This document shows positions 1-6,632 of a stretch of DNA of 8,938 bases, piece after piece (position 1 is the first letter of the stretch; every line of letters begins with the position of its first letter). The DNA is taken from assembly GCA_016844365.1 (NCBI GenBank), contig JAENIT010000028.1:1-8938 (forward strand), given 5' to 3'. The stretch is from Dehalococcoidia bacterium. Its GTDB lineage: Bacteria > Chloroflexota > Dehalococcoidia > SHYD01 > SHYC01. The notes beneath the pieces are model-generated. The model worked only from the letters and a program-made list of their open reading frames with translations. It did not search any database and was not told where the DNA came from. A program made the translations under genes and the position numbers.

Positions 1-593
1 GCAAGGGCTTAGAAGGCATTGAGTTCACTATGTGTTGGGGCGTTAAATGCCGTCGAGTAAAATCGCCACTCCTCGGTAAACACTCGGCGTACACGGCATT
101 GGCGGCCGCCGCAGTGGCCTTCACAGAGGGTCTTGCCTGGGACGAGGTGATTTGCGGTATTGAGAGAATGGGGAGTGTTAATCGGATTCAAGTCCGTAAA
201 GGCATCAACGGCACTGCAGTCTTGGACGACACCTACAACGCTAGTCCAGCCTCGACTCTAGCGGCCCTTGATCTTTTGGCCGAGATGAGGGGAAGGAGGA
301 TCGCTATCCTGGGTGATATGCTGGAACTGGGCTCCTTTGAAGAGGAGGGCCATCGGATGGTGGGAGAAAGGGCCGCTAGTGTGGCAGACCATCTGATAGT
401 TCTTGGGTCTCGCGCCGTGACCATTGGGCATGAGGCCGCGAGGCTCGGACTGAGATCCGTAGATTATTCGGACTCCAGCCAGGAGGTATTGGCAAAGCTC
501 ACGGCAATCTTCGCCCCCGGGGACTTTATATTGGTTAAGGGATCCCGATCCCTGGGCATGGAGTCCATAGTTGAAGGCTTGGTAGCAGATTAA
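1..593 (+). CDS. murF: MurF, UDP-MurNAc-tripeptide--D-alanyl-D-alanine ligase (C-terminal part, 5' end outside window)
   Basis: This is the 3' part of MurF, the cytoplasmic ATP-dependent ligase that adds D-Ala-D-Ala to UDP-MurNAc-tripeptide. The frame is open from base 3 with no stop before the TAA at 591-593. The gene therefore enters from upstream, and the ATG at 30 is an internal Met. About 197 residues are visible. They cover the end of the central ATPase domain (LLGKHSAYTALAAAA matches the family's G-x-HN...NALAA helix, with HS in place of HN) and the whole C-terminal Mur-ligase domain. Family marks in order are NRIQV, LDDTYNASPAS (about nt 223-252), AILGDMLELG (about nt 304-333) and VKGSRSLGME (about nt 534-563). 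The P-loop and N-terminal domain lie outside the window. mraY starts two bases after the stop, which implies co-transcription and probable translational coupling. Identification is firm; only the length is unknown. Confidence 0.95.
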   Translation, partial: KGLEGIEFTMCWGVKCRRVKSPLLGKHSAYTALAAAAVAFTEGLAWDEVICGIERMGSVNRIQVRKGINGTAVLDDTYNASPASTLAALDLLAEMRGRRIAILGDMLELGSFEEEGHRMVGERAASVADHLIVLGSRAVTIGHEAARLGLRSVDYSDSSQEVLAKLTAIFAPGDFILVKGSRSLGMESIVEGLVAD

Positions 594-595
594 GC

Positions 596-1606
596 ATGGC
601 ATACTCGCTTGTCCTGGCTGCTCTAACTTTTGTTGTAACCTTAGTTGTCGGACGACCGGTGATAAACTTTCTTCACGCCAGGGGCATCGAGAAGGGCGCT
701 AAAGAAGAGGAGCCCGTCACCAGCGGGTCTGAAGCTGACATCAGGGAGCGATTTGCCATGTACCGGGCGGATCGTACAACTCAGAAAGTTGGGACTCCCA
801 CCATGGGTGGCATAATTATTTTCATACCAGTTTTTGTGATTACAGCCCTATTCAACGTAACAGACAGGTTATCTATGATTCTTCCCATGGGTACGATAGT
901 AGGCGCGGGTGTGTTGGGCGGTGTGGACGATATGATGAATCTCAACCGAAACAAAGGCCTGGGAATGGCAGCCCGTTTCAAGATGGCCTGGTTGCTGCTT
1001 ATAGCTGTGGTAGCAACCTTAGCTCTTTACTATATTCTTCTGGCTCAGAGCATCTATATACCTTTCTTGGGCAAGTACCCTCTTGGATTCTGGTATATGC
1101 CCATCGCTGTGCTGACAATTGTGGCTACAGCCAATGCCGTTAATCTAACCGATGGCCTGGACACCCTAGCTGGCGGCACTGCAGCCATGGCCTTTGCGGC
1201 CTATGGAGTTATCGCCTTTCTCCAAGAGCAGGCTTATCTAGTAACCTTCTGCTTCACTGTAGTGGGAGCTATACTAGGGTTCCTCTGGTACAACGCCCAC
1301 CCAGCCCAGGTGTTCATGGGGGACGCAGGGGCTCTGGCTTTGGGCGCTACTCTGGCTGTGGTGGCCCTTATGACCGGCCACTGGTTGCTGCTGCCGGTTA
1401 TAGGATTCATCTTCGCTGTGGAGGCGTCCTCGGTCATTATTCAGGTCGTCTATTTTAAGATCACCGGTGGTAAGAGGATTTTTCTCATGAGTCCTCTACA
1501 CCACCACTTCGAGCTTATGGGATGGACAGAGACCCAGATAACCATGCGGTTCTGGCTGGTGGGTATGCTGGCAGCCATGGTGGGCATAGCCTTGGCTTTA
1601 AAGTAG
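596..1606 (+). CDS. mraY: MraY, phospho-MurNAc-pentapeptide-transferase
   Basis: This is the integral membrane enzyme that transfers phospho-MurNAc-pentapeptide from UDP to undecaprenyl phosphate, giving lipid I on the cytoplasmic face. The 336-residue product is mostly hydrophobic helices. Family motifs in order are GTPTMGG (66-72), the acidic pair D111-D112 in GGVDDMMNLN, VNLTDGLDTLAGG (182-194), VFMGDAGALALG (239-250) with D243, and PLHHHFELMGW (300-310) carrying the triple histidine. The three acidic positions correspond to the known Mg-dependent active site. Two features differ from E. coli MraY (about 360 residues). The N-terminus is shorter, and the cytoplasmic loop before GTPTMGG (about 31-65) is longer and highly charged. 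The ATG follows the murF stop by two bases with no good Shine-Dalgarno sequence, so coupled initiation is likely. The TAG stop is immediately followed by the murD ATG. Confidence 0.97.
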   Translation: MAYSLVLAALTFVVTLVVGRPVINFLHARGIEKGAKEEEPVTSGSEADIRERFAMYRADRTTQKVGTPTMGGIIIFIPVFVITALFNVTDRLSMILPMGTIVGAGVLGGVDDMMNLNRNKGLGMAARFKMAWLLLIAVVATLALYYILLAQSIYIPFLGKYPLGFWYMPIAVLTIVATANAVNLTDGLDTLAGGTAAMAFAAYGVIAFLQEQAYLVTFCFTVVGAILGFLWYNAHPAQVFMGDAGALALGATLAVVALMTGHWLLLPVIGFIFAVEASSVIIQVVYFKITGGKRIFLMSPLHHHFELMGWTETQITMRFWLVGMLAAMVGIALALK

Positions 1607-1984
1607 ATGAGTTGGGTTATGGAACTTAGAGGGAAGAAAGTTACCGTAGTTGGACTGGGCATAGAAGGCCGGGCGCTGGTGCGTTATCTGGTGGGATTGG
1701 GCGCGCAGGTTACAGTTAGCGATGCAAGAACTCCCGAGGCCTTGTCGGAGAGCCTGAGGCAGGTCCATGACCTGCCGATCAAGTTGTCCCTGGGGTCGAA
1801 TCGGGCTGAGGATACGGTAAATGCTGATGCGATCTTTATTAGCCAGGGGATTCCCCTGGACATACCCGCCCTGGTTGCTGCCAGAGAGAAATTACAGGGA
1901 GCGCCGGGAAAACCACCACTACCGCTCTCACGGGCGAGATCTTGCGGCAGGCAGGGTTACCCGTTTACGTGGGGGGGAATATAG
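1607..1984 (+). CDS. murD: MurD N-terminal fragment (5' piece of the interrupted murD)
   Basis: This 125-codon frame encodes the N-terminal domain of MurD, which binds UDP-MurNAc-L-Ala. Residues 5-95 look authentic. A Rossmann-like start, KVTVVGLGIEGRALVRYL (11-28), is followed by VTVSDART (35-42) and DAIFISQGIPLDIPALVAAREK (74-95), matching the family's 'D-xxxx-SPGI' segment with Q in place of P. From nt 1892 to the TAG at 1982-1984 the frame is shifted, and the last 30 or so residues (GAPGKPPLPLSRARSC and onward) are a nonsense read-out of DNA that encodes the P-loop region in another frame. On its own the fragment lacks the ATPase and C-terminal domains and cannot be an active ligase. Confidence 0.6.
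   Translation: MSWVMELRGKKVTVVGLGIEGRALVRYLVGLGAQVTVSDARTPEALSESLRQVHDLPIKLSLGSNRAEDTVNADAIFISQGIPLDIPALVAAREKLQGAPGKPPLPLSRARSCGRQGYPFTWGGI
1886..1893 (+). other. murD: Deletion and frameshift junction inside murD
   Basis: Upstream, the codons GAG-AAA (nt 1886-1891) end the VAAREK helix in frame 2. Downstream, ATT-ACA-GGG (nt 1891-1899) begins the ITGSAGKT P-loop in frame 1. The base at 1891 can be read in both, so the break lies within a few bases of 1889-1891. I see no insertion-sequence end, long direct repeat or homopolymer at the point itself. Confidence 0.85.
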
Positions 1985-2925
1985 GGGTTCCTCTCCTGGA
2001 CCGCCTCGACGAGATGAGGCCAGAGTCATGGGCAGTGTTGGAGATAAGCCATACCCAGTTGGAGATCTTCGGGCGCGGTCCGCACATTGCGGTGGTGACC
2101 AATATCGCTCCCAGCCATGCCGACCGCTATCCGGACATGGGGGAGTACATAGCTTTGAAAAAGAGGATCTTCGCCGGCCAGGGCGAGGGCGACTATACTG
2201 TTTTGAACTACGACGACCCAGTTACCAAAGCCATGGCCGAGGAGACATCGGGCCAGGCCATCTTCTTCAGCCGGTCCCACGACCACGGCTTAGATGGAGC
2301 CTTCCTTCGAGACGGTTGGGTTATGGCCAGGATCAAAGGTAGGGAGGAGAGGGTAGTATCCACGGATGAGATCAAACTCTTGGGCGAGCATAACCTGGAA
2401 AATGTCCTCGCCGCTAGCGCTATAGCTGCCCTGTGTGGCGTAGTGTCCGAGGTTACCGCCCAGGCCATAGCTTCCTTCCGAGGGGTTGAGCATAGACTGG
2501 AATGGGTGCGCTGCTTGGGCGGCGTCGATTTCTATAACGACAGCATAGCCACAACGCCTCATCGGTCACTGGCAGGGCTGCGGGTTTTCTCCAGGCCGGT
2601 GGTCTTGATAGCGGGCGGTAGAGGCAAGCAGTTGCCCCTGGATGAGCTGGCTGCGGAAGCCATAGAACGGTGCCGAGCCGTGGTGCTTTATGGGGAGTCG
2701 GCGCCATATCTGGAGCGGGCTATCGAGGCGGCCGCAAGCCGTGAATGTGGCCTCACACTCATCCGAGTAGATGTCTTCCAGGAAACGGTGGCGGCAGCCC
2801 GGGAGGCGGCCCTTCCAGGGGATGTGGTGCTTCTCTCTCCGGCCTGCACTAGCTTCGACAGTTTTGCCAACTTTGAGGAGCGGGGAAGGGAGTTCAAGCA
2901 TCTGGTGGGGTTACTTAAAGAATGA
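1942..2925 (+). CDS. murD: MurD central and C-terminal domains (3' piece of the interrupted murD)
   Basis: This frame is open from 1843 to the TGA at 2923-2925. Authentic MurD sequence begins at 1891 with ITGSAGKTTTTALTG (P-loop). The first possible start inside it is the TTG at 1942, with no clear Shine-Dalgarno sequence, and it would lose the P-loop. Conserved parts in order, numbered from 1942, are VGGNIGVPLLDRL (10-22), VLEISHTQLE (32-41) with the catalytic-type Glu, NIAPSHADRYP (55-65) with the Mg-ligand-type His, YIALKKRIF (69-77) with the Lys that is carbamylated in E. coli, GEHNLENVLAASA (127-139), HRLEW (163-167), YNDSIATTP (178-186), IAGGRGKQLP (203-212) and LLSPACTSFDSFANFEERG (297-315). 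NDSIATTP replaces the common NDSKATN. It overlaps ftsW by four bases (ATGA). Confidence 0.65.
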   Translation: MRQAGLPVYVGGNIGVPLLDRLDEMRPESWAVLEISHTQLEIFGRGPHIAVVTNIAPSHADRYPDMGEYIALKKRIFAGQGEGDYTVLNYDDPVTKAMAEETSGQAIFFSRSHDHGLDGAFLRDGWVMARIKGREERVVSTDEIKLLGEHNLENVLAASAIAALCGVVSEVTAQAIASFRGVEHRLEWVRCLGGVDFYNDSIATTPHRSLAGLRVFSRPVVLIAGGRGKQLPLDELAAEAIERCRAVVLYGESAPYLERAIEAAASRECGLTLIRVDVFQETVAAAREAALPGDVVLLSPACTSFDSFANFEERGREFKHLVGLLKE

Positions 2926-4100
2926 AGGGAAAGGAGAAGAGCGTTACTACTCGAGGGGCTGGTTCAGACAAGGGAGCCAAGCCGGACTATGTGCTGCTGG
3001 CGCTGGTGCTGATCCTGGTTGCTGTGGGGCTTCAGGCTGTCTATAGCTCCACCTTCGGCTTGGCAGTCACCCAATACGACGATGTCAACTACTTTTTAAT
3101 CAGGCAGAGTATCTGGGCAGTCCTGGGAGCTATAGCGATGGTTGTGTGTATGAAGATCCCCTATGGCTTCTGGCGGAAGGCGAGCCTATTGCTCATGGTA
3201 GTGGCCCTGGCAATGCTGGTGCTCGTTTTGTTCCCTGGTCTTGGGGTCAACCAGTACGGTGCGCAACGATGGCTCAAGCTTGGGCCGCTGCCTGCGATCC
3301 AGCCCAGCGAGTTCGTAAAGCTGGCCTCTATCATATATGTATCAGCATGGCTGTCGGGACAGGGAAAACGGCCAGGCAGCTTTACTGCCGGATTCATTCC
3401 GTTCATGTTATTTTTGGGCCTTATAATTCCTCTGGTAATCATGCAGCCGGATATGGGGACAGCCCTTATAATCGCATGTGTAATGGCTACCGTGTTCTTC
3501 CTGGGGGGTGGCAGCCTGAGCCACATCGTAGCCCTTGGGATTATGGGGGTGGTCACATGCGTGATTCTAGTATTTGTTGCGGAGTACCGGAGCGATCGTT
3601 GGTATTCCTTTATAGACCCCTGGAACGACCCCGCTGGGAGAGGGTTCCATATTATACAGCTTCTTATTGCTCTGGGTAGCGGCGGGCTATGGGGTCTAGG
3701 GTTGGGAGCTAGTCGCCAAAAGTTCTTCTATGTGCCCGGGGCCCACACCGACGGCATCTTCGCCATTGTAGGTGAAGAGGTGGGATTTATCGGAGGACTT
3801 GTTGTGATTGTTCTCCTCGCAGCGGTGGTCTACAAGGGCATAACCATAGTTACCAAGGCCCCCGATCGCTTTGGGGCCCTTCTGGCAGCGGGCATAACCT
3901 GCTGGATTGCCTATCAAGCTCTCATCAACATCGGTGGTATCACCAGGTCTATACCTCTTACCGGTGTGCCGCTACCCTTCATCAGCTACGGCGGCTCTTC
4001 TCTTGCCGCCACTATGGCCGCGATCGGTATCCTTCTGAACATATCCAAGAGCCAACCACGGGCCACTACGGGCTCGGGGCTTAGGGGGAAAATATCGTGA
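2922..4100 (+). CDS. ftsW: FtsW, septal peptidoglycan glycosyltransferase (SEDS family)
   Basis: FtsW is the SEDS-family membrane protein that polymerises lipid II into glycan at the division site, in partnership with the transpeptidase FtsI. The 392-residue product has a hydrophilic, charged N-terminal tail (1-21) and then about ten hydrophobic segments. SEDS motifs in order are GAQRWLKLGPLPAIQPSEFVKLA (113-135), QPDMGTALII (175-184), GLGLGASRQKFFYVPGAHTDGIFAIVGEEVGFIGG (258-292) and IPLTGVPLPFISYGGSSL (344-361). D277 in the AHTDGIFA loop matches the Asp shown to be needed for polymerase activity in other FtsW and RodA proteins. The ISYGGSS ending and the dcw location favour FtsW over RodA. 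Its ATG overlaps the murD TGA, with a modest GGTGGGG about 11 bases upstream. Its own TGA overlaps the murG GTG. Confidence 0.95.
   Translation: MKGKEKSVTTRGAGSDKGAKPDYVLLALVLILVAVGLQAVYSSTFGLAVTQYDDVNYFLIRQSIWAVLGAIAMVVCMKIPYGFWRKASLLLMVVALAMLVLVLFPGLGVNQYGAQRWLKLGPLPAIQPSEFVKLASIIYVSAWLSGQGKRPGSFTAGFIPFMLFLGLIIPLVIMQPDMGTALIIACVMATVFFLGGGSLSHIVALGIMGVVTCVILVFVAEYRSDRWYSFIDPWNDPAGRGFHIIQLLIALGSGGLWGLGLGASRQKFFYVPGAHTDGIFAIVGEEVGFIGGLVVIVLLAAVVYKGITIVTKAPDRFGALLAAGITCWIAYQALINIGGITRSIPLTGVPLPFISYGGSSLAATMAAIGILLNISKSQPRATTGSGLRGKIS
4083..4089 (+). promoter_or_regulatory. Ribosome binding site for murG
   Basis: AGGGGGA lies seven bases before the GTG at 4097, inside the last codons of ftsW. 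It supports the GTG as the murG start, since the product then begins directly with the expected MRIVVTGGGSGGH and there is no nearby ATG. Confidence 0.7.
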
Positions 4101-5233
4101 GGATAGTGGTTACTGGCGGTGGCTCAGGGGGCCACGTCTACCCGATCTTTTCAGTGCTGGAGGCTCTGGTCGCTCAATCGGATGGAGCGACTACAGAGCT
4201 AGACGCTCTCTATATTGGAGGAAAAAGTGGGGTGGAGAGGACCCTTGCTAGTGAGCGTGGTCTGCCCTTTAAGGGCGTTCTGGGAGCGCCTTTCCGAGGT
4301 GGAGACCCTATAACCTTCGTTATAAGAGCAGCTAGGACTTTGATTGGAACTTTGCAAGCGTTGTATGGAATCAGGAACTTTCACCCCGACGCCATATTGG
4401 CCACAGGGGGATATGTCTCGGTTCCAGCAGTGCTGGCCGGGTGGATCCTGGGGATTCCCAGTGTGATCTATCTGCCCGATGTGGAGCCGGGTTGGGCGGT
4501 GAAGTTCCTGTCCAGATTCGCTCATACCGTGGCTGTCACCACCCACCAGTCTCGGCCCTTTCTCAGGGGCGCAAACGTGGTGGAAACCGGCTATCCCGTG
4601 CGCTCCGAGTTTCTACATTTGGACAGAGCCGCTGCTCGCAGGATGCTCTCCTTAGAACTATCGGCTACTGTCCTTCTCGTCATGGGTGGAAGCCAGGGCT
4701 CCCACAGCCTCAATGTGGCGATTGGCGAGGCTCTGCCTCAGTTGCTGGAGATTTGCGACGTTATACATATCTGTGGTTCCCAGGATGAGGCCTGGCTTCG
4801 GGAACGAACATCTAGGCTGTCAGCGGGGCTTATGGAACGGTATCATCTATACAGCTATATGCACAACGATATTGCAGCGGCTATGGCGGCGGCAGACTTG
4901 GCCGTCAGCAGGGCTGGGGCGTCGGTGTTGGGGGAGCTGCCTGCGGTTGGACTGCCGGCGATTTTGGTCCCATACCCCTATGCTGGAGGGCATCAGGAGC
5001 GAAACGCTGCAGTCCTAGTGAACGATGGAGCCGCCGTCATGGTATCAGAGTACAACCTGGAGACGCTGCTGCCAACGATTCGAGAGGTTCTTCAGGATCA
5101 CTCCGCCAGGTTGTCTATGGCGCAGCGGATGAGGGCCTTAGCTCGGCCCGACGCCGCCGCTAGGATCGCGGGACTGCTGTCCGAGCTGGCTCGCGGGGAA
5201 GTTCCCTTAGTGTCCGGGGCTGCGAAGTCATAG
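4097..5233 (+). CDS. murG: MurG, UDP-GlcNAc:lipid I GlcNAc transferase
   Basis: MurG is a GT28 glycosyltransferase at the inner face of the membrane. It adds GlcNAc to lipid I to make lipid II, the substrate for FtsW. The 378-residue length is normal. The N-terminal acceptor domain has the glycine loop VTGGGSGGHVYP (5-16) and ATGGYVSVPAVLAGWILGIP (102-121). The C-terminal donor domain has VMGGSQGSHSLN (195-206), SRAGASVLGE (271-280) and VPYPYAGGHQERNA (291-304), the usual UDP-GlcNAc site. Where many MurG proteins have HEQN, this one has IYLPDVEPGWA (124-134), so that motif is replaced while the following P-G is kept. I believe this variant occurs in Chloroflexota but cannot check. The start is GTG in a GTGA overlap with ftsW, and murC follows within a few bases. 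Confidence 0.96.
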   Translation: MRIVVTGGGSGGHVYPIFSVLEALVAQSDGATTELDALYIGGKSGVERTLASERGLPFKGVLGAPFRGGDPITFVIRAARTLIGTLQALYGIRNFHPDAILATGGYVSVPAVLAGWILGIPSVIYLPDVEPGWAVKFLSRFAHTVAVTTHQSRPFLRGANVVETGYPVRSEFLHLDRAAARRMLSLELSATVLLVMGGSQGSHSLNVAIGEALPQLLEICDVIHICGSQDEAWLRERTSRLSAGLMERYHLYSYMHNDIAAAMAAADLAVSRAGASVLGELPAVGLPAILVPYPYAGGHQERNAAVLVNDGAAVMVSEYNLETLLPTIREVLQDHSARLSMAQRMRALARPDAAARIAGLLSELARGEVPLVSGAAKS

Positions 5234-5236
5234 CTT

Positions 5237-5243
5237 GAGTGGG
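5237..5243 (+). promoter_or_regulatory. Ribosome binding site that suggests the murC start
   Basis: GAGTGGG lies six bases before ATG 5250 and three before ATG 5247. It overlaps the TTG at 5235, which has only a weak CGGGG about 15 bases upstream. The spacing favours ATG 5250 and argues against TTG 5235. Confidence 0.5.
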
Positions 5244-5249
5244 CCAATG

Positions 5250-6632
5250 ATGGGATCTAAACATATACATTTTGTTGGTATCGGTGGAATTGGTATGAGC
5301 GCCATCGCTAGGGTGCTCTTGGAGGATGGCTACCGGGTGTCGGGTTGCGACCAAAACCTTAGCTCCATTACCGAGGGCTTGGAGCGTTTGGGGATTACCG
5401 TCCACGAGGGCCATAACCCGTCCCATCTTCAGGGTGTGGATACAGTGATCGTGACCTCCGCCGTAAAAGGGGACAACCCTGAGATAGGAGCGGCCCTAGA
5501 GCAAGGAGTGCCAGTGGTGAAGCGGGCGGAGATGCTGGGTCGGATAATGGAAGACCGTTACGGGATAGCCATCGCTGGCACTCATGGCAAGACCACCACC
5601 AGTTCTATGATATCGGTAATGCTTCTCCGGGCTGGTCTGGATCCCACAATACTGGTAGGCGGAGAGATAGCTGAGCTGGGTTCCAACGGTAGGCTGGGGA
5701 AGAGTCCCTACTTGGTGGTTGAAGCCGATGAGTACGACGGGTCGTTCCTTCACCTTAAACCGAAGATTGCTGTGGTTACTAACATCGACGACGACCACTT
5801 GGACTATTATGGGGACAAGGCCGCTATCGTTGATGCCTTCTATCGCTTCATGGCTCTGGTGCCGCCAGACGGCCACTTGGTTGTGTGCTCCGATGATCTT
5901 ACCCTCGCCTCGCTGGAGGGGGTTATCCCCTCTGTGACTGGCAATATAACAACCTATGCCCTCGGCCTTCCCGCCCACTGGTCGGTAAAAGAGCTGCGCC
6001 TCAACGCCCGCGGGGGCACGGATTTTCTACTGCTTCATAATGGCGTAACTGAGGGTTGCATATCCCTGTCGATACCGGGGCGTCACAACGTTAGCAATGC
6101 TTTAGCGGCGGTGGCGGTGGGCCATCTTCTCGGCCTGGACATGGATACGGTTACTGGGGCCCTTTCCGACTTCCAGGGGGCGAAGCGTCGTTTTGAGATC
6201 AAAGGAGAGGTGAAGGGAGTAACGGTAGTGGATGACTACGGCCACCATCCCACGGAGGTAAAAGCCACACTGGCCGCGGCGAGAGAGCGGTACGGAGATA
6301 GACGATTGCTCTGCCTCTTCCAACCCCACACCTACAGCCGCACGGCTCTGTTAATGGGCCAGTTTGCTACGGCCTTCACCGTGGCGGACGAGGTGTGTGT
6401 TACCGAGATATACGCCGCTCGGGAGGACAACTCTTGGGGCGTGAGTGGAGCCGACCTCGCCAATGCCATCCGTGTCCCGAAGGCGGTATACACCGCTGGT
6501 TTGGAAGAGGCGGCCGATAGGTTGGCGAAGGAGCTGAGGCCCGGAGATGTCCTTATAACTATGGGGGCCGGCGATGTGTACCGCGCGGGAGAGATGGTGC
6601 TGGAAAAACTTGGGGCAGGTATTAAAGTATGA
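5250..6632 (+). CDS. murC: MurC, UDP-N-acetylmuramate--L-alanine ligase
   Basis: MurC is the cytoplasmic ATP-dependent ligase that attaches L-Ala to UDP-MurNAc, the first peptide-stem step. Starting at ATG 5250 it has 460 residues, normal for the family. Motifs in order are HFVGIGGIGMSAIA (7-20), the P-loop AGTHGKTTTSS (109-119), VVEADEYDGSFL (156-167), VTNIDDDHLDYYG (176-188), GRHNVSNALAAVAV (277-290), KRRFE (312-316), VVDDYGHHPTE (326-336), LFQPHTYSRT (356-365) and MGAGDVYRAGE (438-448). The GIGGIGMS and DYGHHPTE motifs separate MurC from MurD, MurE and MurF. Three in-frame starts are possible: TTG 5235, ATG 5247 and ATG 5250. I prefer ATG 5250, because GAGTGGG at 5237-5243 sits six bases before it and the product then opens MGSKHIHF. 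The stop overlaps the murB ATG. Confidence 0.96.
   Translation: MGSKHIHFVGIGGIGMSAIARVLLEDGYRVSGCDQNLSSITEGLERLGITVHEGHNPSHLQGVDTVIVTSAVKGDNPEIGAALEQGVPVVKRAEMLGRIMEDRYGIAIAGTHGKTTTSSMISVMLLRAGLDPTILVGGEIAELGSNGRLGKSPYLVVEADEYDGSFLHLKPKIAVVTNIDDDHLDYYGDKAAIVDAFYRFMALVPPDGHLVVCSDDLTLASLEGVIPSVTGNITTYALGLPAHWSVKELRLNARGGTDFLLLHNGVTEGCISLSIPGRHNVSNALAAVAVGHLLGLDMDTVTGALSDFQGAKRRFEIKGEVKGVTVVDDYGHHPTEVKATLAAARERYGDRRLLCLFQPHTYSRTALLMGQFATAFTVADEVCVTEIYAAREDNSWGVSGADLANAIRVPKAVYTAGLEEAADRLAKELRPGDVLITMGAGDVYRAGEMVLEKLGAGIKV

Larger units (their letters stand above)
1607..2925 (+). pseudogene. murD: murD, UDP-MurNAc-L-alanine--D-glutamate ligase, interrupted by an internal deletion with frameshift
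   Basis: MurD is the cytoplasmic ligase that adds D-Glu to UDP-MurNAc-L-Ala. The locus reads as a normal MurD in one frame to about residue 95 (VAAREK, ending near 1891). It then resumes in another frame at 1891 with ITGSAGKTTTT, the P-loop. In E. coli MurD, as I recall it, about 22 residues lie between these points, including a GDIEL-type strand. Here they are missing. With matching spacing the loss is about 64 bases, and the frame change requires a loss of 3n+1. Restored, the protein would be about 460 residues, close to the usual 450. Everything on both sides is well conserved, so the lesion is either recent or an assembly or read error. As written, no full MurD can be translated. The gene starts directly after the mraY stop and overlaps ftsW by four bases. 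An in-frame ATG at 1619 is an alternative start. Confidence 0.9.

Noticed and set aside
102..109. Recurring GCGGCCGC octamers (102-109, 2728-2735, 7464-7471)
   Set aside because: All lie inside coding sequence and arise from Ala, Gly and Arg codons. Spacing and context show no pattern suggesting a functional repeat.
1971..1977. Run of seven G in murD as a possible slippage site or sequencing-error site explaining the frame change
   Set aside because: The frame already matches MurD continuously from ITGSAGKT at 1891 through GGNIG, which is encoded across this run. The frame switch is upstream, and slippage here would break a correct frame.
1843..1990. Programmed ribosomal frameshift or hop joining the two murD frames
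   Set aside because: A frameshift would not supply the roughly 22 missing residues. No slippery heptamer followed by a stem-loop is evident at the junction.
1821..2342. 173-codon open frame overlapping murD in the third frame
   Set aside because: Composition is rich in Arg, Gly, Pro and Ser, as expected for an out-of-frame reading of this GC-rich gene. It has no recognisable domain and overlaps clear MurD sequence.
3146..3679. 177-codon alternative-frame reading inside ftsW
   Set aside because: The ftsW frame carries all SEDS motifs through this stretch. The alternative has no membrane pattern or known domain.
5496..5978. 160-codon minus-strand open frame opposite murC
   Set aside because: It lies wholly opposite conserved MurC motifs, with low-complexity composition and no recognisable family.
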